NCBI RefSeq assembly: GCF_001509485.1
Contig: NZ_LLZI01000027.1
Location: 1 to 16,568 of the forward strand
Direction: 5' to 3'
Source of the DNA: Streptomyces sp. NRRL F-4489
GTDB taxonomy: Bacteria; Actinomycetota; Actinomycetes; Streptomycetales; Streptomycetaceae
DNA: 16,568 nucleotides
Part shown: one piece after another, positions 1 to 7,206 of the stretch
Layout: every line of letters starts with the position of its first letter
How positions within the stretch are numbered: position 1 is the stretch's first letter
Notes under the pieces: model-generated
What the model saw: only the letters and a program-made list of their open reading frames with translations
Database searches by the model: none
What the model was told of the DNA's origin: nothing
Position numbers and translations under genes: made by a program

Positions 1-47
1 CCCGTAGGGAAGGCGGCCGGAACGGCGGGGGCGTTACGTGCGCCGGA

Positions 48-1007
48 TTACGCGTGCGGGAGGCGGTAGCGGCCGCCGCCCAGCGGCTCCACGAGGCCGT
101 CCGAGACCAGCCCGTCGAGCGCCCGGGCCCGCTGCACCGGCTCGTCCCACACCGCGTCCAGTACGCCCTGCGGCACCGGCGTGACGGCCTCGCGCAGCAC
201 CGCCAGCAGCTTGCCGCGCACCTGGCGGTCGGTCCCCGCGTACGCCTGGGTGCGGCGCGGCGGGCCCTCGTGGACCGGCGAACCGGCCAGCCGCCACGCG
301 CACTGCGCGGCGATCGGGCAGCGGTGGCACTCCGGGCTGCGCGCGGTGCAGACCAGCGCGCCCAGCTCCATCGTGGCCGCCGCCCAGCGGGCCGCGAGGC
401 CCTCGTCCTCCGGGAGCAGGGCCCGGGCGAGTTTGCGTTCGGCGGCGGTGGTGGCGTTCGGCGGGTACTGGCGGCCGGTGACCGCGCGGGCGAAGACCCG
501 CCGCACGTTGGTGTCCAGCACCGCGTGGCGCTGGCCGTAGGCGAAGGACGCGACGGCCGCGGCGGTGTATTCGCCGACGCCGGGGAGCGCCAGGAGCTGG
601 GCGTGTTCACGGGGGACGTCGCCGCCGTGGCGCTCCTGTATGGCGGAGGCCGCGGCGTGCAGCCGTAGTGCGCGCCGGGGGTAGCCGAGCCGGCCCCAGG
701 CGCGTACCGCCTCACCCGGCGGCTCGGCGGCGAGGTCGGCGGGGCGCGGCCAGCGGGCCAGCCACTGCTCGTACACCGGCAGCACGCGGCTGACCGGGGT
801 CTGCTGGAGCATGAACTCGCTCACCATCACGCCCCAGGCGCCCGCCTCGGGGCGGCGCCAGGGGAGGTCGCGAGCGTGCTCGGCGAACCAGTCGGTGACC
901 GGGCCGTGCAGCCCGGTCCCGTCCACGGCCCCCGCGGCCGGCACGGCGGCGGAGGTGTTCTCGGCGGCGGAGGACATGGCACTGGGAATGGCAGGCGTGG
1001 AAGTCAT
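48..1007 (-). CDS. mutY: A/G-specific adenine DNA glycosylase (MutY)
   Basis: Base-excision-repair glycosylase that removes adenine mispaired with 8-oxoguanine or guanine. The 319-residue product has an HhH-GPD core. Seen directly: the SEFMLQQT block with the catalytic-type Glu at residue 64, the helix-hairpin-helix LPGVGEYTAAAV at about 141-152 (Tyr147), LDTNVRRV with the catalytic-type Asp at 165, and a 4Fe-4S loop of Cys220, 227, 230 and 236 (C-x6-C-x2-C-x5-C). The E. coli enzyme carries a C-terminal NUDIX-like 8-oxoG domain of about 120 residues. Here only about 80 residues follow the cluster, so that domain is short or divergent, as I recall for other actinobacterial MutY. The ATG at 1007 has AGGA ten bases upstream; an in-frame ATG at 977 is also possible because the first 30 residues are low complexity. 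It is divergent from the 1161 gene. Confidence 0.95.
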   Translation of the reverse strand: MTSTPAIPSAMSSAAENTSAAVPAAGAVDGTGLHGPVTDWFAEHARDLPWRRPEAGAWGVMVSEFMLQQTPVSRVLPVYEQWLARWPRPADLAAEPPGEAVRAWGRLGYPRRALRLHAAASAIQERHGGDVPREHAQLLALPGVGEYTAAAVASFAYGQRHAVLDTNVRRVFARAVTGRQYPPNATTAAERKLARALLPEDEGLAARWAAATMELGALVCTARSPECHRCPIAAQCAWRLAGSPVHEGPPRRTQAYAGTDRQVRGKLLAVLREAVTPVPQGVLDAVWDEPVQRARALDGLVSDGLVEPLGGGRYRLPHA

Positions 1008-1103
1008 GGCATGCCGATCCTGGCACGCCCGCCCGCCACCGGGAAACGCACCCGCCCCGCCCCGCCGCGCGCCCACCCGCACGCAGGAAGGGAGGGGGGT
1101 GCC

Positions 1104-1121
1104 GGGCCCGTTTCGGGGCCC
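1104..1121. promoter_or_regulatory. Dyad in the mutY / 1161 divergent spacer
   Basis: GGGCCC (1104-1109) and GGGCCC (1116-1121) are self-complementary arms around a 6-base GTTTCG loop. The dyad lies 39 bases upstream of the + gene start in the 153-bp spacer between divergent genes. It could be an operator or a 5' leader hairpin. No clear -10/-35 pair is visible beside it. Confidence 0.3.
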
Positions 1122-1160
1122 TTCGGGACCGCGCGCGGCGTGGCGTACGAGGATGGCGGT

Positions 1161-1682
1161 ATGGAGGGTATGGAGGAGATGAGTGGGGCGAGTGGGGCCG
1201 GGCGCGGTGGGGCCGGCGGCGCCGGGGCCTGCCCGCCGGGGATCGTACGGGCGCTGGCCGGGCACACCACGGTGACGCTGGCCTACGCGGACCAGGACGG
1301 GCCGCAGGCGTGCGCGGTCCTCTACGCGGCCGGCCGGGCGGCGGACGGGGCGCCCGCCCTGTACTTCGTGACGGCGGCCAGCACCCGGCACGGCCGGGCC
1401 CTGGCGGAGCCGGGCGCCCGGGTGGCGTTCACGGTGCAGCGCGATGGCCAGGAATGGAGCGGCCTGACCGGTATTCAGGGGCGCGGTACCTGCCGGACGC
1501 TGCACGGCGCCGAGCGGGACGCCGGGTGGCGGACGTACACCGCCTGCTTCCCGTTCGTCACGGAGGACGAGCGGCTGCGCGCGGCCCTGGAGCGCACCGC
1601 CCTGTGGGAACTGCGCCCGGACTGGCTGCGCCTGATCGACAACGCCCAGGGCTTCGGGCACAAGGAGGAGTGGCGGGGGTAG
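1161..1682 (+). CDS. Pyridoxamine 5'-phosphate oxidase-like FMN-binding split-barrel protein
   Basis: Product of 173 residues, a typical length for a single split-barrel domain that binds FMN, F420 or heme. After a Gly/Ala-rich N-terminus (about 1-25) comes the strand pattern of the family: HTTVTLAYADQDGPQACAVL, ALYFVTAASTRHGRAL, RVAFTVQRDGQEWSGLTGIQ with a GRG turn, and a C-terminal WELRPDWLRLIDNAQGFG tail. That WEL...DN..GFG ending resembles the YhbP/UPF0306 branch from memory, so the substrate and true cofactor are unknown. The ATG at 1161 is chosen because GAGG lies 8 bases upstream. ATGs at 1170 and 1179 have purine-rich sequence only 2 bases away, too close for a good Shine-Dalgarno. 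It is divergent from mutY and upstream of, but probably not co-transcribed with, the 1879 gene, which has its own -10 box. Confidence 0.8.
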   Translation: MEGMEEMSGASGAGRGGAGGAGACPPGIVRALAGHTTVTLAYADQDGPQACAVLYAAGRAADGAPALYFVTAASTRHGRALAEPGARVAFTVQRDGQEWSGLTGIQGRGTCRTLHGAERDAGWRTYTACFPFVTEDERLRAALERTALWELRPDWLRLIDNAQGFGHKEEWRG

Positions 1683-1737
1683 GGGCGGACGGGCCGTTCC
1701 CAGGGGCGTTGGGTGGCAGCCACGAGGGCCGCGGATG

Positions 1738-1803
1738 GCCTCCGGGCCGTCTCCGGGCGGCCTCCGGACCGTCTCCGGGTCGCCTCCGGACCGTCTCCGG
1801 GCC
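1738..1803. repeat. Three tandem 22-bp repeats
   Basis: Three head-to-tail 22-base units at 1738-1759, 1760-1781 and 1782-1803, differing at one to three positions. Each contains CCGG(A/G)CCGTCTCCGG; in units 2 and 3 the CCGGA and TCCGG arms are perfectly complementary around CCGTC, so each unit can form a small hairpin. They fill most of the 196-bp spacer between the 1161 and 1879 genes, ending 63 bases before the -10 box of the latter. Confidence 0.9.
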
Positions 1804-1866
1804 GATGATGCGAAAAGTTGCTGCCGGAAGCGGCGGGTACTGGCCGGTGGCGGTGCTGATCTCTCG

Positions 1867-1872
1867 TAGAGT
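1867..1872 (+). promoter_or_regulatory. -10 box for a leaderless transcript of the 1879 gene
   Basis: TAGAGT fits the TANNNT -10 consensus and ends 6 bases before the GTG start at 1879, so transcription would begin at or next to the start codon. There is no Shine-Dalgarno between the two. No good -35 hexamer is visible at 17-18 bp. Confidence 0.5.
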
Positions 1873-1878
1873 TTTCGC

Positions 1879-2703
1879 GTGGGATCACTGCGCAATCCGA
1901 TCGGGCCGCTTCCGTCCTCCATCTACTGGCGGCGGAGGGCCGTTGCGCTGGCCGTCGTCGTCCTCCTGATCGCCCTGGTGGTGTGGGTCCTCACCCTGGG
2001 CGGGAGCGACCGGAAGACGGCCAACGAGGGCAAGGGCGCGCAGGGTTCCGGACCCGCTGCCTCGATCACGCCCGGGCCCGCGCCCAGTGGTCCGGCGATC
2101 GGTCAAAAGCCGGGCGGGCGCGATGAGTCGGGGTCCGGCGGGGCGTCCGGGGGTTCGGGTTCCGGTTCGGGCTCCGGGTCGGACGGCGGCTCCGGTGGCT
2201 CCGGTGGTGCCGGTGGCGCGTCCGGAACGGGCGGCGCCGCTTCCGGCGGAACCGCGATCGGCCAGCCCGCCGGCGGCGACACCGTCGCGGCAGGCCCCAC
2301 CCTCCCCAACTGCTCACCCCAGACAGTGAAGTTGGACCTGCGCACCGCCAAGGACGCGTACGCATCCGACGAGAAGCCGAAGTTCGAGCTGACCGTACGG
2401 AACACGGGCGGCGCGGCCTGCAAGGTGGACCTCGGGCGCAAGGCGGCGGTGCTCACCATCACCGACACCGCGGGCGACGACCGCGTATGGGCGTCGGACG
2501 ACTGCCCGTCCGGCAGCGGCCCGGCACTGCTCCAGGTGCCCGCCAAGGGCGCGGTGACCCGCACCATCGAGTGGGACCGGCGGGCCAGCGGCCCCCAGTG
2601 CGCCACCCCGAGCACGGCGGCGGTCCCGGCCGGCACGTACACGATCGAGGCGAAGGTGCCGGGGCTGGCGGCGGCCCGGACGAAGTTCGAGCTGAAGGAC
2701 TGA
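1879..2703 (+). CDS. Membrane-anchored protein with an extracytoplasmic beta-sandwich-like domain
   Basis: Product of 274 residues, function unknown. The order is a short cytoplasmic tail with WRRR at 17-20, one membrane helix at about 21-40 (AVALAVVVLLIALVVWVLTL), a Gly/Ser/Ala-rich linker at about 45-140, and a folded domain at about 141-274. Basic residues before the helix predict N-in topology with the domain outside. The domain has alternating strand patterns (KFELTVRNTGG, AVLTITDTAG, GTYTIEAKV) and four Cys (145, 181, 209, 241), enough for two disulfides. It resembles DUF4232- or BsuPI-type Ig-like domains of actinobacterial surface proteins, but I cannot assign the family firmly. The GTG start follows a -10 box directly; no other start keeps the conserved-looking GSLRNPIGPLPSSIYW segment. 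Confidence 0.8.
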   Translation: MGSLRNPIGPLPSSIYWRRRAVALAVVVLLIALVVWVLTLGGSDRKTANEGKGAQGSGPAASITPGPAPSGPAIGQKPGGRDESGSGGASGGSGSGSGSGSDGGSGGSGGAGGASGTGGAASGGTAIGQPAGGDTVAAGPTLPNCSPQTVKLDLRTAKDAYASDEKPKFELTVRNTGGAACKVDLGRKAAVLTITDTAGDDRVWASDDCPSGSGPALLQVPAKGAVTRTIEWDRRASGPQCATPSTAAVPAGTYTIEAKVPGLAAARTKFELKD

Positions 2704-2727
2704 AGGGCTGAAGGGCTGAAGGGCTGA
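2701..2727 (+). repeat. 8-bp tandem repeat at the stop codon
   Basis: TGAAGGGC occurs at 2701-2708, 2709-2716 and 2717-2724, followed by another TGA. The first TGA is the stop of the 1879 gene. Because the unit is 8 bases, successive TGAs fall in different frames, giving stops in all three forward frames within 27 bases. Confidence 0.85.
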
Positions 2728-2785
2728 GGCCGCGGCCCGTTCCGGGGTGGAAGGGGACCCTCCGGAAGTTCCGCCCGTAGGGGAT

Positions 2786-2802
2786 CCGCTCAGAGCGAGC
2801 GG
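2786..2802. promoter_or_regulatory. Dyad upstream of the epimerase gene
   Basis: CCGCTC (2786-2791) and GAGCGG (2797-2802) are perfect inverted arms around AGAGC, 39 bases before the ATG at 2842. It could be an operator or a weak hairpin. There is no T-run, so a terminator for the upstream gene is less likely. Confidence 0.25.
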
Positions 2803-2824
2803 CGCTGGTGGCGGACGGCCCGCT

Positions 2825-2838
2825 GGGGAACAGTCCCC
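2825..2838 (+). promoter_or_regulatory. Small hairpin over the weak ribosome-binding region
   Basis: GGGGA (2825-2829) and TCCCC (2834-2838) pair around ACAG, ending 3 bases before the ATG at 2842. GGGGA is the only Shine-Dalgarno-like stretch nearby, so pairing would hide it. The stem is short and the claim is inference. Confidence 0.25.
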
Positions 2839-2841
2839 GGC

Positions 2842-3834
2842 ATGAGGCTACTGATTCTGGGCGGTACGGAGTTCGTGGGCCGGGCGCTGGCCGAGGCGGC
2901 GGTGGCGCGCGGCTGGGATGTCACGGTCTTCCACCGGGGGCGGCACCCCGCGCCCCAGGGAGTCACCGTGCTCCACGGCGACCGACTGGCGGAGGGCGGC
3001 ACGGCCGCCCTGGAGGACGGCGCGTGGGACGCCGTGGTCGATACGTGGAGCGCGGCCCCGGTCGCGGTCCGGGACACCGCCCGCCTGCTGGCCGGCCGGG
3101 TCGGACGGTACGCGTACATCTCCACCTGCTCCGTCTACGCCTTCCCGCCCGTGGAGCGGATCAGCGAGGCGGCGGCCGTGGTGGACGGTTCGCCGGACGA
3201 CACCGGGGCCGAGGACTACGCGCGCGCCAAACGGGGCGGTGAGCTGGCGGTGAGCGAGGCGTTCGGCGACGACCGGGCGCTGTTCGTCCGCGCCGGGCTG
3301 ATCCTCGGCCCGTACGAGAACATCGGGCGGCTGCCGTGGTGGCTGAACAGGATCGCGCGCGGCGGGCCGGTCCTGGCGCCGGGGCCGCGCGACCTGGCGT
3401 TGCAGTACATCGACGCCCGCGACCTCGCCGAGTGGACCCTGGACGCCGTACGGGACGGCAGGTCCGGGCCGTACAACCTGGTCAGCGAGCCGGGCCACGC
3501 CACCATGGGCGAACTGCTGGAGGGCTGCGCCCGGGTGACCGGCGGCACGGCGGACCTGCGCTGGACGGCGCCCGAGGCCATCCTCGCGGCGGGCATCGAG
3601 CCCTGGACCGAACTGCCGGTCTGGCTGCCGCCGGGCGACGTCTACGACGCCCTCCACGGCAGTGACGTCACCAAGGCCCTCGCCACCGGCCTCCGCTGCC
3701 GCCCCCTCACCGAAACCCTCACCGACACCTGGACCTGGCTCCAGTCCATCGGCGGCACAGCCCCTCAACGCCCGGACCGGCCGACGGTCGGCCTCCCGGA
3801 GGAGAAGGAGGCGGGGGTGTTGGGGCGGGGGTAG
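2842..3834 (+). CDS. NAD-dependent epimerase/dehydratase family protein
   Basis: Extended short-chain dehydrogenase/reductase of 330 residues. The Rossmann nucleotide-binding loop GGTEFVG is at residues 7-13, a GGTxFxG variant seen in the CSP41-like / atypical extended SDR branch rather than plain GxxGxxG. Acidic and basic positions after strand 2 (VFHRGR, 29-34) suggest how the cofactor ribose is contacted. The active-site Ser region is STCSVYAF (94-101), and the catalytic pair is Tyr126-x3-Lys130 (YARAK). The segment FVRAGLILGPYEN and the late IDARDLAEW are typical of the family. The substrate is unknown; a nucleotide-sugar or RNA-binding role is equally open. The start is fixed by the Rossmann strand beginning at residue 2. 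The last 25 residues are charged and probably disordered. It is convergent with the 3914 gene. Confidence 0.88.
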   Translation: MRLLILGGTEFVGRALAEAAVARGWDVTVFHRGRHPAPQGVTVLHGDRLAEGGTAALEDGAWDAVVDTWSAAPVAVRDTARLLAGRVGRYAYISTCSVYAFPPVERISEAAAVVDGSPDDTGAEDYARAKRGGELAVSEAFGDDRALFVRAGLILGPYENIGRLPWWLNRIARGGPVLAPGPRDLALQYIDARDLAEWTLDAVRDGRSGPYNLVSEPGHATMGELLEGCARVTGGTADLRWTAPEAILAAGIEPWTELPVWLPPGDVYDALHGSDVTKALATGLRCRPLTETLTDTWTWLQSIGGTAPQRPDRPTVGLPEEKEAGVLGRG

Positions 3835-3836
3835 GG

Positions 3837-3856
3837 GGCCCGCCCCGGGGCGCGCC
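3837..3856. terminator. GC-rich hairpin between convergent genes
   Basis: The 12-base perfect palindrome CGCCCCGGGGCG (3841-3852) extends to 10-base arms with one C/C mismatch. It lies just after the epimerase stop and 57 bases from the end of the convergent 3914 gene. There is no T-run, which is common for Streptomyces terminators. It could serve both strands. Confidence 0.4.
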
Positions 3857-3913
3857 GAGGGACGTTGCGGCACCTGCCGACGCTGGTGTGCAGGTGGCCC
3901 ATGTGGCCCGCGT

Positions 3914-6112
3914 TCAGTGGAGGGTGAGGTGCTGGCCTGGGGTGATCCGGTTCGGGTCGGATCCGATGACGGTCTTGTTCTTCTCGTACAGGGTCTTCCA
4001 GGGCTCGCCGTGGATGTTGCCGATGCTGCTGAGGGTGTCCCCGGGGCGTACGAGGTAGGGGCCGGTGCGGGGAGCGGTCGGCTTGCCGGTGGGCGGGTCC
4101 GCTGCCGTCGTTCGGTCGGCGCAGGCGGTGGGGGCCGTAGCGGAGGGCCGGGCCGGCACGGGGGTGAGGGGGGTGCAGACCGGGGTGGCCGCCCCGATGA
4201 GTTCCACGAGTCCTACGCCGCCGGCGGGCGGGACGATATGCGACCAGTTGTTGGCCAGCCAGACATTGCCGGACTGGTCGATCTGCACGGCCGTGAGGTG
4301 CTGGATGGCCTTGTTCCGGAAGCCCTGCCGGGGCGAGAGGACGGTGCCGGTGGTGCTGCCGGGCGGGCAGGCGGCGGTGTCGGCGCCGCAGAGCGTCCAT
4401 ACGCCCGGGGTGAGGAAGCCGGCGACCCACACGCGGTCGGATCCGTCGACGGCCACCGACCAGGGGAGGGTCTTCTCGGGCAGTTTGTACACGCCCGCGA
4501 CGCTCCCGTTGGGCCGCAGTTGCGTGACCGTGCTGTTGAAGTAGCTGTTGACCCAGGCGTTGTTCCTGGAGTCGATGGCGATGGACAGCGGCCATTTGAA
4601 GGAGTCGCTCTCGATGGGCGAGGCCGCCGTGGGCCTGAAGTCGGGCCCGATCACGGTGACGCTGCCGCCGAACTTCCCGATCAGGGGCGCCAGGGGGGTG
4701 TTCACCAGCCGGGCGCCGCCGAGTCCGGCGTTGCTGACCCAGGCCCGCCCGTAACCGTCGATCTGGACGGCGAACGGATGGTTGAGGCCGCCGCCGGTGA
4801 TGGTGATCGCCTTGGACGGGTCGCCGTGCGGGTAGACGACCACATTGCCCTGGCCCGGTGCGGTCTCCAGGCCGAAGTTGTTCGCGATCCACACATTGCC
4901 CCGCCGGTCCACGGCGATGCCCTGGGGGTGGCGGAGCCCGCCGTTCCGCCATCCTTCGGGAGGTGACAGCGGTCTGCCCGTGGCCGAGTAGTGCGCCACC
5001 GCGTTGCCGCCGTAGCTGCTCATCCACACGGAGCCGTCCGGGGCGACGGCGGCACCCCAGTCACCGCCCTTCATGCCACCGCCCCCGATCGGGCTGCCCA
5101 GGATCGGGCGGCCCGCCGGGTCGAGCACGCTGATGTACGGGGTGGGCTTGCGGGTGCCCGGCAACCAGTTGTTGGACGCCCACGCGTTGCCCTTCGCGTC
5201 GAAGGCGATGCGGCCGGGGGCGTACAGATCGGTGCCGGTGTAGCGCAGCGCCAGGATCCAGCCCGTGGGAGCGGCGGTGAGCGCGGGGGCGTAGTGGCTG
5301 GCGGCGCGCGCCAGTCCGTAGAGCCCGGCCGGGGACAGCGCGGGGTTGCGGGCCAGGTTGGCCACCGCCTGCACGGTGTCTGCGGGAGGCGTACCGCCGG
5401 GAGGAGTCGCCAGCCGCAGCAGGGTCCCGCAGCGGGTCGTGTCCGTGACGCAGAGGGAGACCAGGTTGGCGAGGGTGTTGAGGGTGGCGAGGGTTTCGTT
5501 GCCCTTGCCGTTGTCGGCGTTGGTGACCACCCCGCCGGGCTTGCCGGTGACCGGATCGGCGAGGTTGAACGCCGTCGCCGCGGCGTTCTGCAGCCCCGGG
5601 CCCGGCCCGGCCACACCGCGGGGGCCGCTGAACTGGGCCAGGGCGTAGGTGGCGGCGACGGTGGTGAGTTCGTTGACCCGTACCCGGCTCAACGTCCGGG
5701 CGGGAACCGCGCCGCCCTCGCCGACCGCCACCACCGAACGCAGCCGCAGCCGGCGGGCGTTGGCCGGCGTGGCCTCCACGTACAGCACCCCGGCAGCGGG
5801 CCGGGCGTAGGAGATGGCGAACGAGCCGGTGGCGTCGGTCGTCGCGCGGCCCAGTTCCCTGACCCCTGAGCGGGAGCCGGCGAAGAGCGTGACCTGGGCT
5901 CCTCGAAGCGGCGCGCCCGCGCCGGTGACGGTGCCGTGCAACGGGCCCGGCGCGGCGCCGATCGAGGGGGCCGGGACGTTCGCCACACCCGCGACCATGG
6001 CCGCCGCGGCTCCGGCTGCGGCGGAAATCCCCAGCGCGGACGCCGTGCGCCTCCGCCTCCGGGGGCGACGGGCAGACGCTGACCTGCGGGCGGATATGCC
6101 GGACGAGCCCAT
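3914..6112 (-). CDS. Secreted NHL/Vgb-type beta-propeller protein with C-terminal LysM
   Basis: Product of 732 residues, likely exported and wall-bound. An Arg-rich n-region (10-22) and a hydrophobic stretch at about 23-46 form a signal peptide or anchor, cleaved perhaps near 48; the Arg cluster is not a clean Tat motif. Residues about 56-115 look like a carboxypeptidase-regulatory (prealbumin-like) domain. Seven blade motifs of the form aVDxxGnvWvaN begin near 302, 354, 398, 448, 510, 552 and 608, for example GIAVDRRGNVWIANN. They point to a six- or seven-bladed propeller of NHL or virginiamycin-B-lyase type. After a Pro/Thr linker (645-684), YLVRPGDTLSSIGNIHG through ITPGQHLTLH (686-732) is one LysM domain, which usually binds peptidoglycan. 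Lyase activity is not claimed, as I cannot place catalytic residues. The ATG at 6112 has AAAGG about 10 bases upstream and opens the signal peptide. Confidence 0.85.
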   Translation of the reverse strand: MGSSGISARRSASARRPRRRRRTASALGISAAAGAAAAMVAGVANVPAPSIGAAPGPLHGTVTGAGAPLRGAQVTLFAGSRSGVRELGRATTDATGSFAISYARPAAGVLYVEATPANARRLRLRSVVAVGEGGAVPARTLSRVRVNELTTVAATYALAQFSGPRGVAGPGPGLQNAAATAFNLADPVTGKPGGVVTNADNGKGNETLATLNTLANLVSLCVTDTTRCGTLLRLATPPGGTPPADTVQAVANLARNPALSPAGLYGLARAASHYAPALTAAPTGWILALRYTGTDLYAPGRIAFDAKGNAWASNNWLPGTRKPTPYISVLDPAGRPILGSPIGGGGMKGGDWGAAVAPDGSVWMSSYGGNAVAHYSATGRPLSPPEGWRNGGLRHPQGIAVDRRGNVWIANNFGLETAPGQGNVVVYPHGDPSKAITITGGGLNHPFAVQIDGYGRAWVSNAGLGGARLVNTPLAPLIGKFGGSVTVIGPDFRPTAASPIESDSFKWPLSIAIDSRNNAWVNSYFNSTVTQLRPNGSVAGVYKLPEKTLPWSVAVDGSDRVWVAGFLTPGVWTLCGADTAACPPGSTTGTVLSPRQGFRNKAIQHLTAVQIDQSGNVWLANNWSHIVPPAGGVGLVELIGAATPVCTPLTPVPARPSATAPTACADRTTAADPPTGKPTAPRTGPYLVRPGDTLSSIGNIHGEPWKTLYEKNKTVIGSDPNRITPGQHLTLH

Positions 6113-6139
6113 GGCTGGTGAACCTTTCGCTGGAGTAGT

Positions 6140-6158
6140 CGGCTCGGCGGCCGAGCCG
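6140..6158. promoter_or_regulatory. 8-bp-arm dyad upstream of the propeller gene
   Basis: CGGCTCGG (6140-6147) and CCGAGCCG (6151-6158) are perfect inverted arms around CGG. The dyad sits 27 bases before the ATG at 6112 on the minus strand and about 106 bases after the stop of the upstream 6264 gene. It could be an operator or leader hairpin of the propeller gene, or a terminator of the upstream gene. Confidence 0.4.
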
Positions 6159-6263
6159 CCGGCATGCGGTGGCCCCGGGAGACCCGCCCGGGGCCACCTT
6201 CACGCCGGCACCACGCCGCCTTGCGAGGGCGCGGGCGGGGGTCAGGTGCGGGGTGCGGTGTGC

Positions 6264-6755
6264 CTATCGCGGTGGCGGTCCGGCCGCGGCTTCCCCGGTG
6301 CCGGGAAGCGTGCGGTCGACCTCCGGCACCCGCAGCGCGAACCAGCCGACCCTGATCCCGAACAGCCAGACCACCCCGAGATACAGCCCCTCGCCGACCT
6401 GCCGCATCTCGTCGCGTACGCCGCGGGCGGCGAGGGAGATCTTGGAGTAGTCGATGACGATGCATTCCCTCTCGTCCATCAGGCTCGGGCCCTTGTAGAC
6501 CTGAGCCTGGATGGCGAGCACGTCGAACGAGGTCATCCGGTTGCTCAGATAGCCGTCGGGGTCGAAGACCTTGCCCCGCCAGACGGCCGCACGCACCAGC
6601 CGGGCGAGGGGGCGGGCGATCCGGCCGCCTCCCCACCGCACGATGCCGGTGCCCTCGGTCGGACCCTTGGGGACGTCACCGGCCGGGCTCCTGCCGAAGA
6701 GTTCCACGAGGCCCTCGTCGCCGGCATTGAGCAGGTCGACCTCGGTGAGTGCCAC
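6264..6755 (-). CDS. Conserved-looking protein of unknown function
   Basis: Product of 163 residues that I cannot place in a family with confidence. The GTG at 6755 is the start because a perfect AGGAGG lies 6 bases upstream; the longer open frame runs into the 19-bp repeat array and is not coding-like. Visible features are a WGGGRIARPLARLV segment (41-54), WRGKVFDPDG (59-68), a strand-rich core SFDVLAIQAQVYKG, IVIDYSKISLAARGVRDEM (99-117), and a hydrophobic GEGLYLGVVWLFGIRVGWFALR near the end (121-142). No signal peptide or true membrane helix is evident. The alternation of short strands and the GLYLG-type tail would suit a small lipocalin-like or hydrophobic-ligand barrel, but that is a guess. 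The 151-bp gap to the propeller gene contains a dyad, so co-transcription is uncertain. Confidence 0.75.
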   Translation of the reverse strand: MALTEVDLLNAGDEGLVELFGRSPAGDVPKGPTEGTGIVRWGGGRIARPLARLVRAAVWRGKVFDPDGYLSNRMTSFDVLAIQAQVYKGPSLMDERECIVIDYSKISLAARGVRDEMRQVGEGLYLGVVWLFGIRVGWFALRVPEVDRTLPGTGEAAAGPPPR

Positions 6756-6819
6756 AATCGTCCTCCTGACGGTCGCGGGAACCGTTGCCCGTGCGGCACC
6801 AAGGCCGCGCTCACGCAGG

Positions 6820-6934
6820 CACGAAACCGTGCCGCGTACACGAAGCCGTGCCGCGTACACGAACCCGTGCCGCGTACACGAAGCCGTGCCGCGTACACGA
6901 AGCCGTGCCGCGTACACGAACCCGTGCCGCGTAC
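6820..6934. repeat. Six tandem 19-bp repeats with alternating CACG/CGTG half-sites
   Basis: Six head-to-tail 19-base units start at 6821, 6840, 6859, 6878, 6897 and 6916, with consensus ACGAANCCGTGCCGCGTAC. They vary only at base 6 (A, G, C, G, G, C). With the base before each unit, every copy gives CACG-N4-CGTG, so the array is six 12-bp dyads spaced by 7 bp. The array begins 65 bases upstream of the GTG of the 6264-6755 gene. Nineteen is not a multiple of three and no convincing gene runs through it. Confidence 0.95.
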
Positions 6935-7206
6935 GGCGCGAGCGGCAAGGCACAGCTCCGGATGAGGCCACGACCCAGGCCGTCCGTCCGGGAGGCCGTG
7001 AGCGATCCTGCGGAATCCAGCGCGCACGCGCTGCGGGCTCGCTATACGAGCTTCGCCGCACTCAACCGCACGCCACTACCGCTGTTGGGCCAATCAGGGG
7101 CGGCACCCAACCGCCCGCCGAGCCCGGAGCCGTGAGCGGGCCATCGCCACGCGCCGGCCGCTGATGGGGAGACGCGACTCCCGGGGCGCGCCGGAGGGAT
7201 CATTTC
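6935..7206. other. Spacer with no gene, one small dyad
   Basis: This gap, together with the 19-bp array, separates the TetR stop from the next minus-strand gene. I see no ORF with a ribosome-binding site or coding signature. GCTCG (7037-7041) and CGAGC (7047-7051) form a 5-bp-arm dyad around CTATA, in one of the less GC-rich parts. It could hold a promoter for the minus-strand gene, but no convincing -10/-35 pair is visible. Confidence 0.5.

Noticed and set aside
48..1922. 624-residue minus-strand open frame extending mutY upstream
   Set aside because: Residues before the MutY start are Arg/Pro/Gly-rich noise antisense to the 1161 gene and its spacer; the family domain starts after 1007.
3662..4966. 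434-residue plus-strand open frame
   Set aside because: Antisense shadow of the propeller-LysM gene; Gly/Arg-rich with no domain pattern.
6821..6934. 19-bp repeat array as a CRISPR
   Set aside because: Units are directly adjacent with no spacers, and there are no cas genes.
6545..7027. Minus-strand ORF through the 19-bp repeats encoding a repetitive protein
   Set aside because: No ribosome-binding site, all frames are open because the unit is GC-rich, and composition is not protein-like; a real gene overlaps part of it in another frame.
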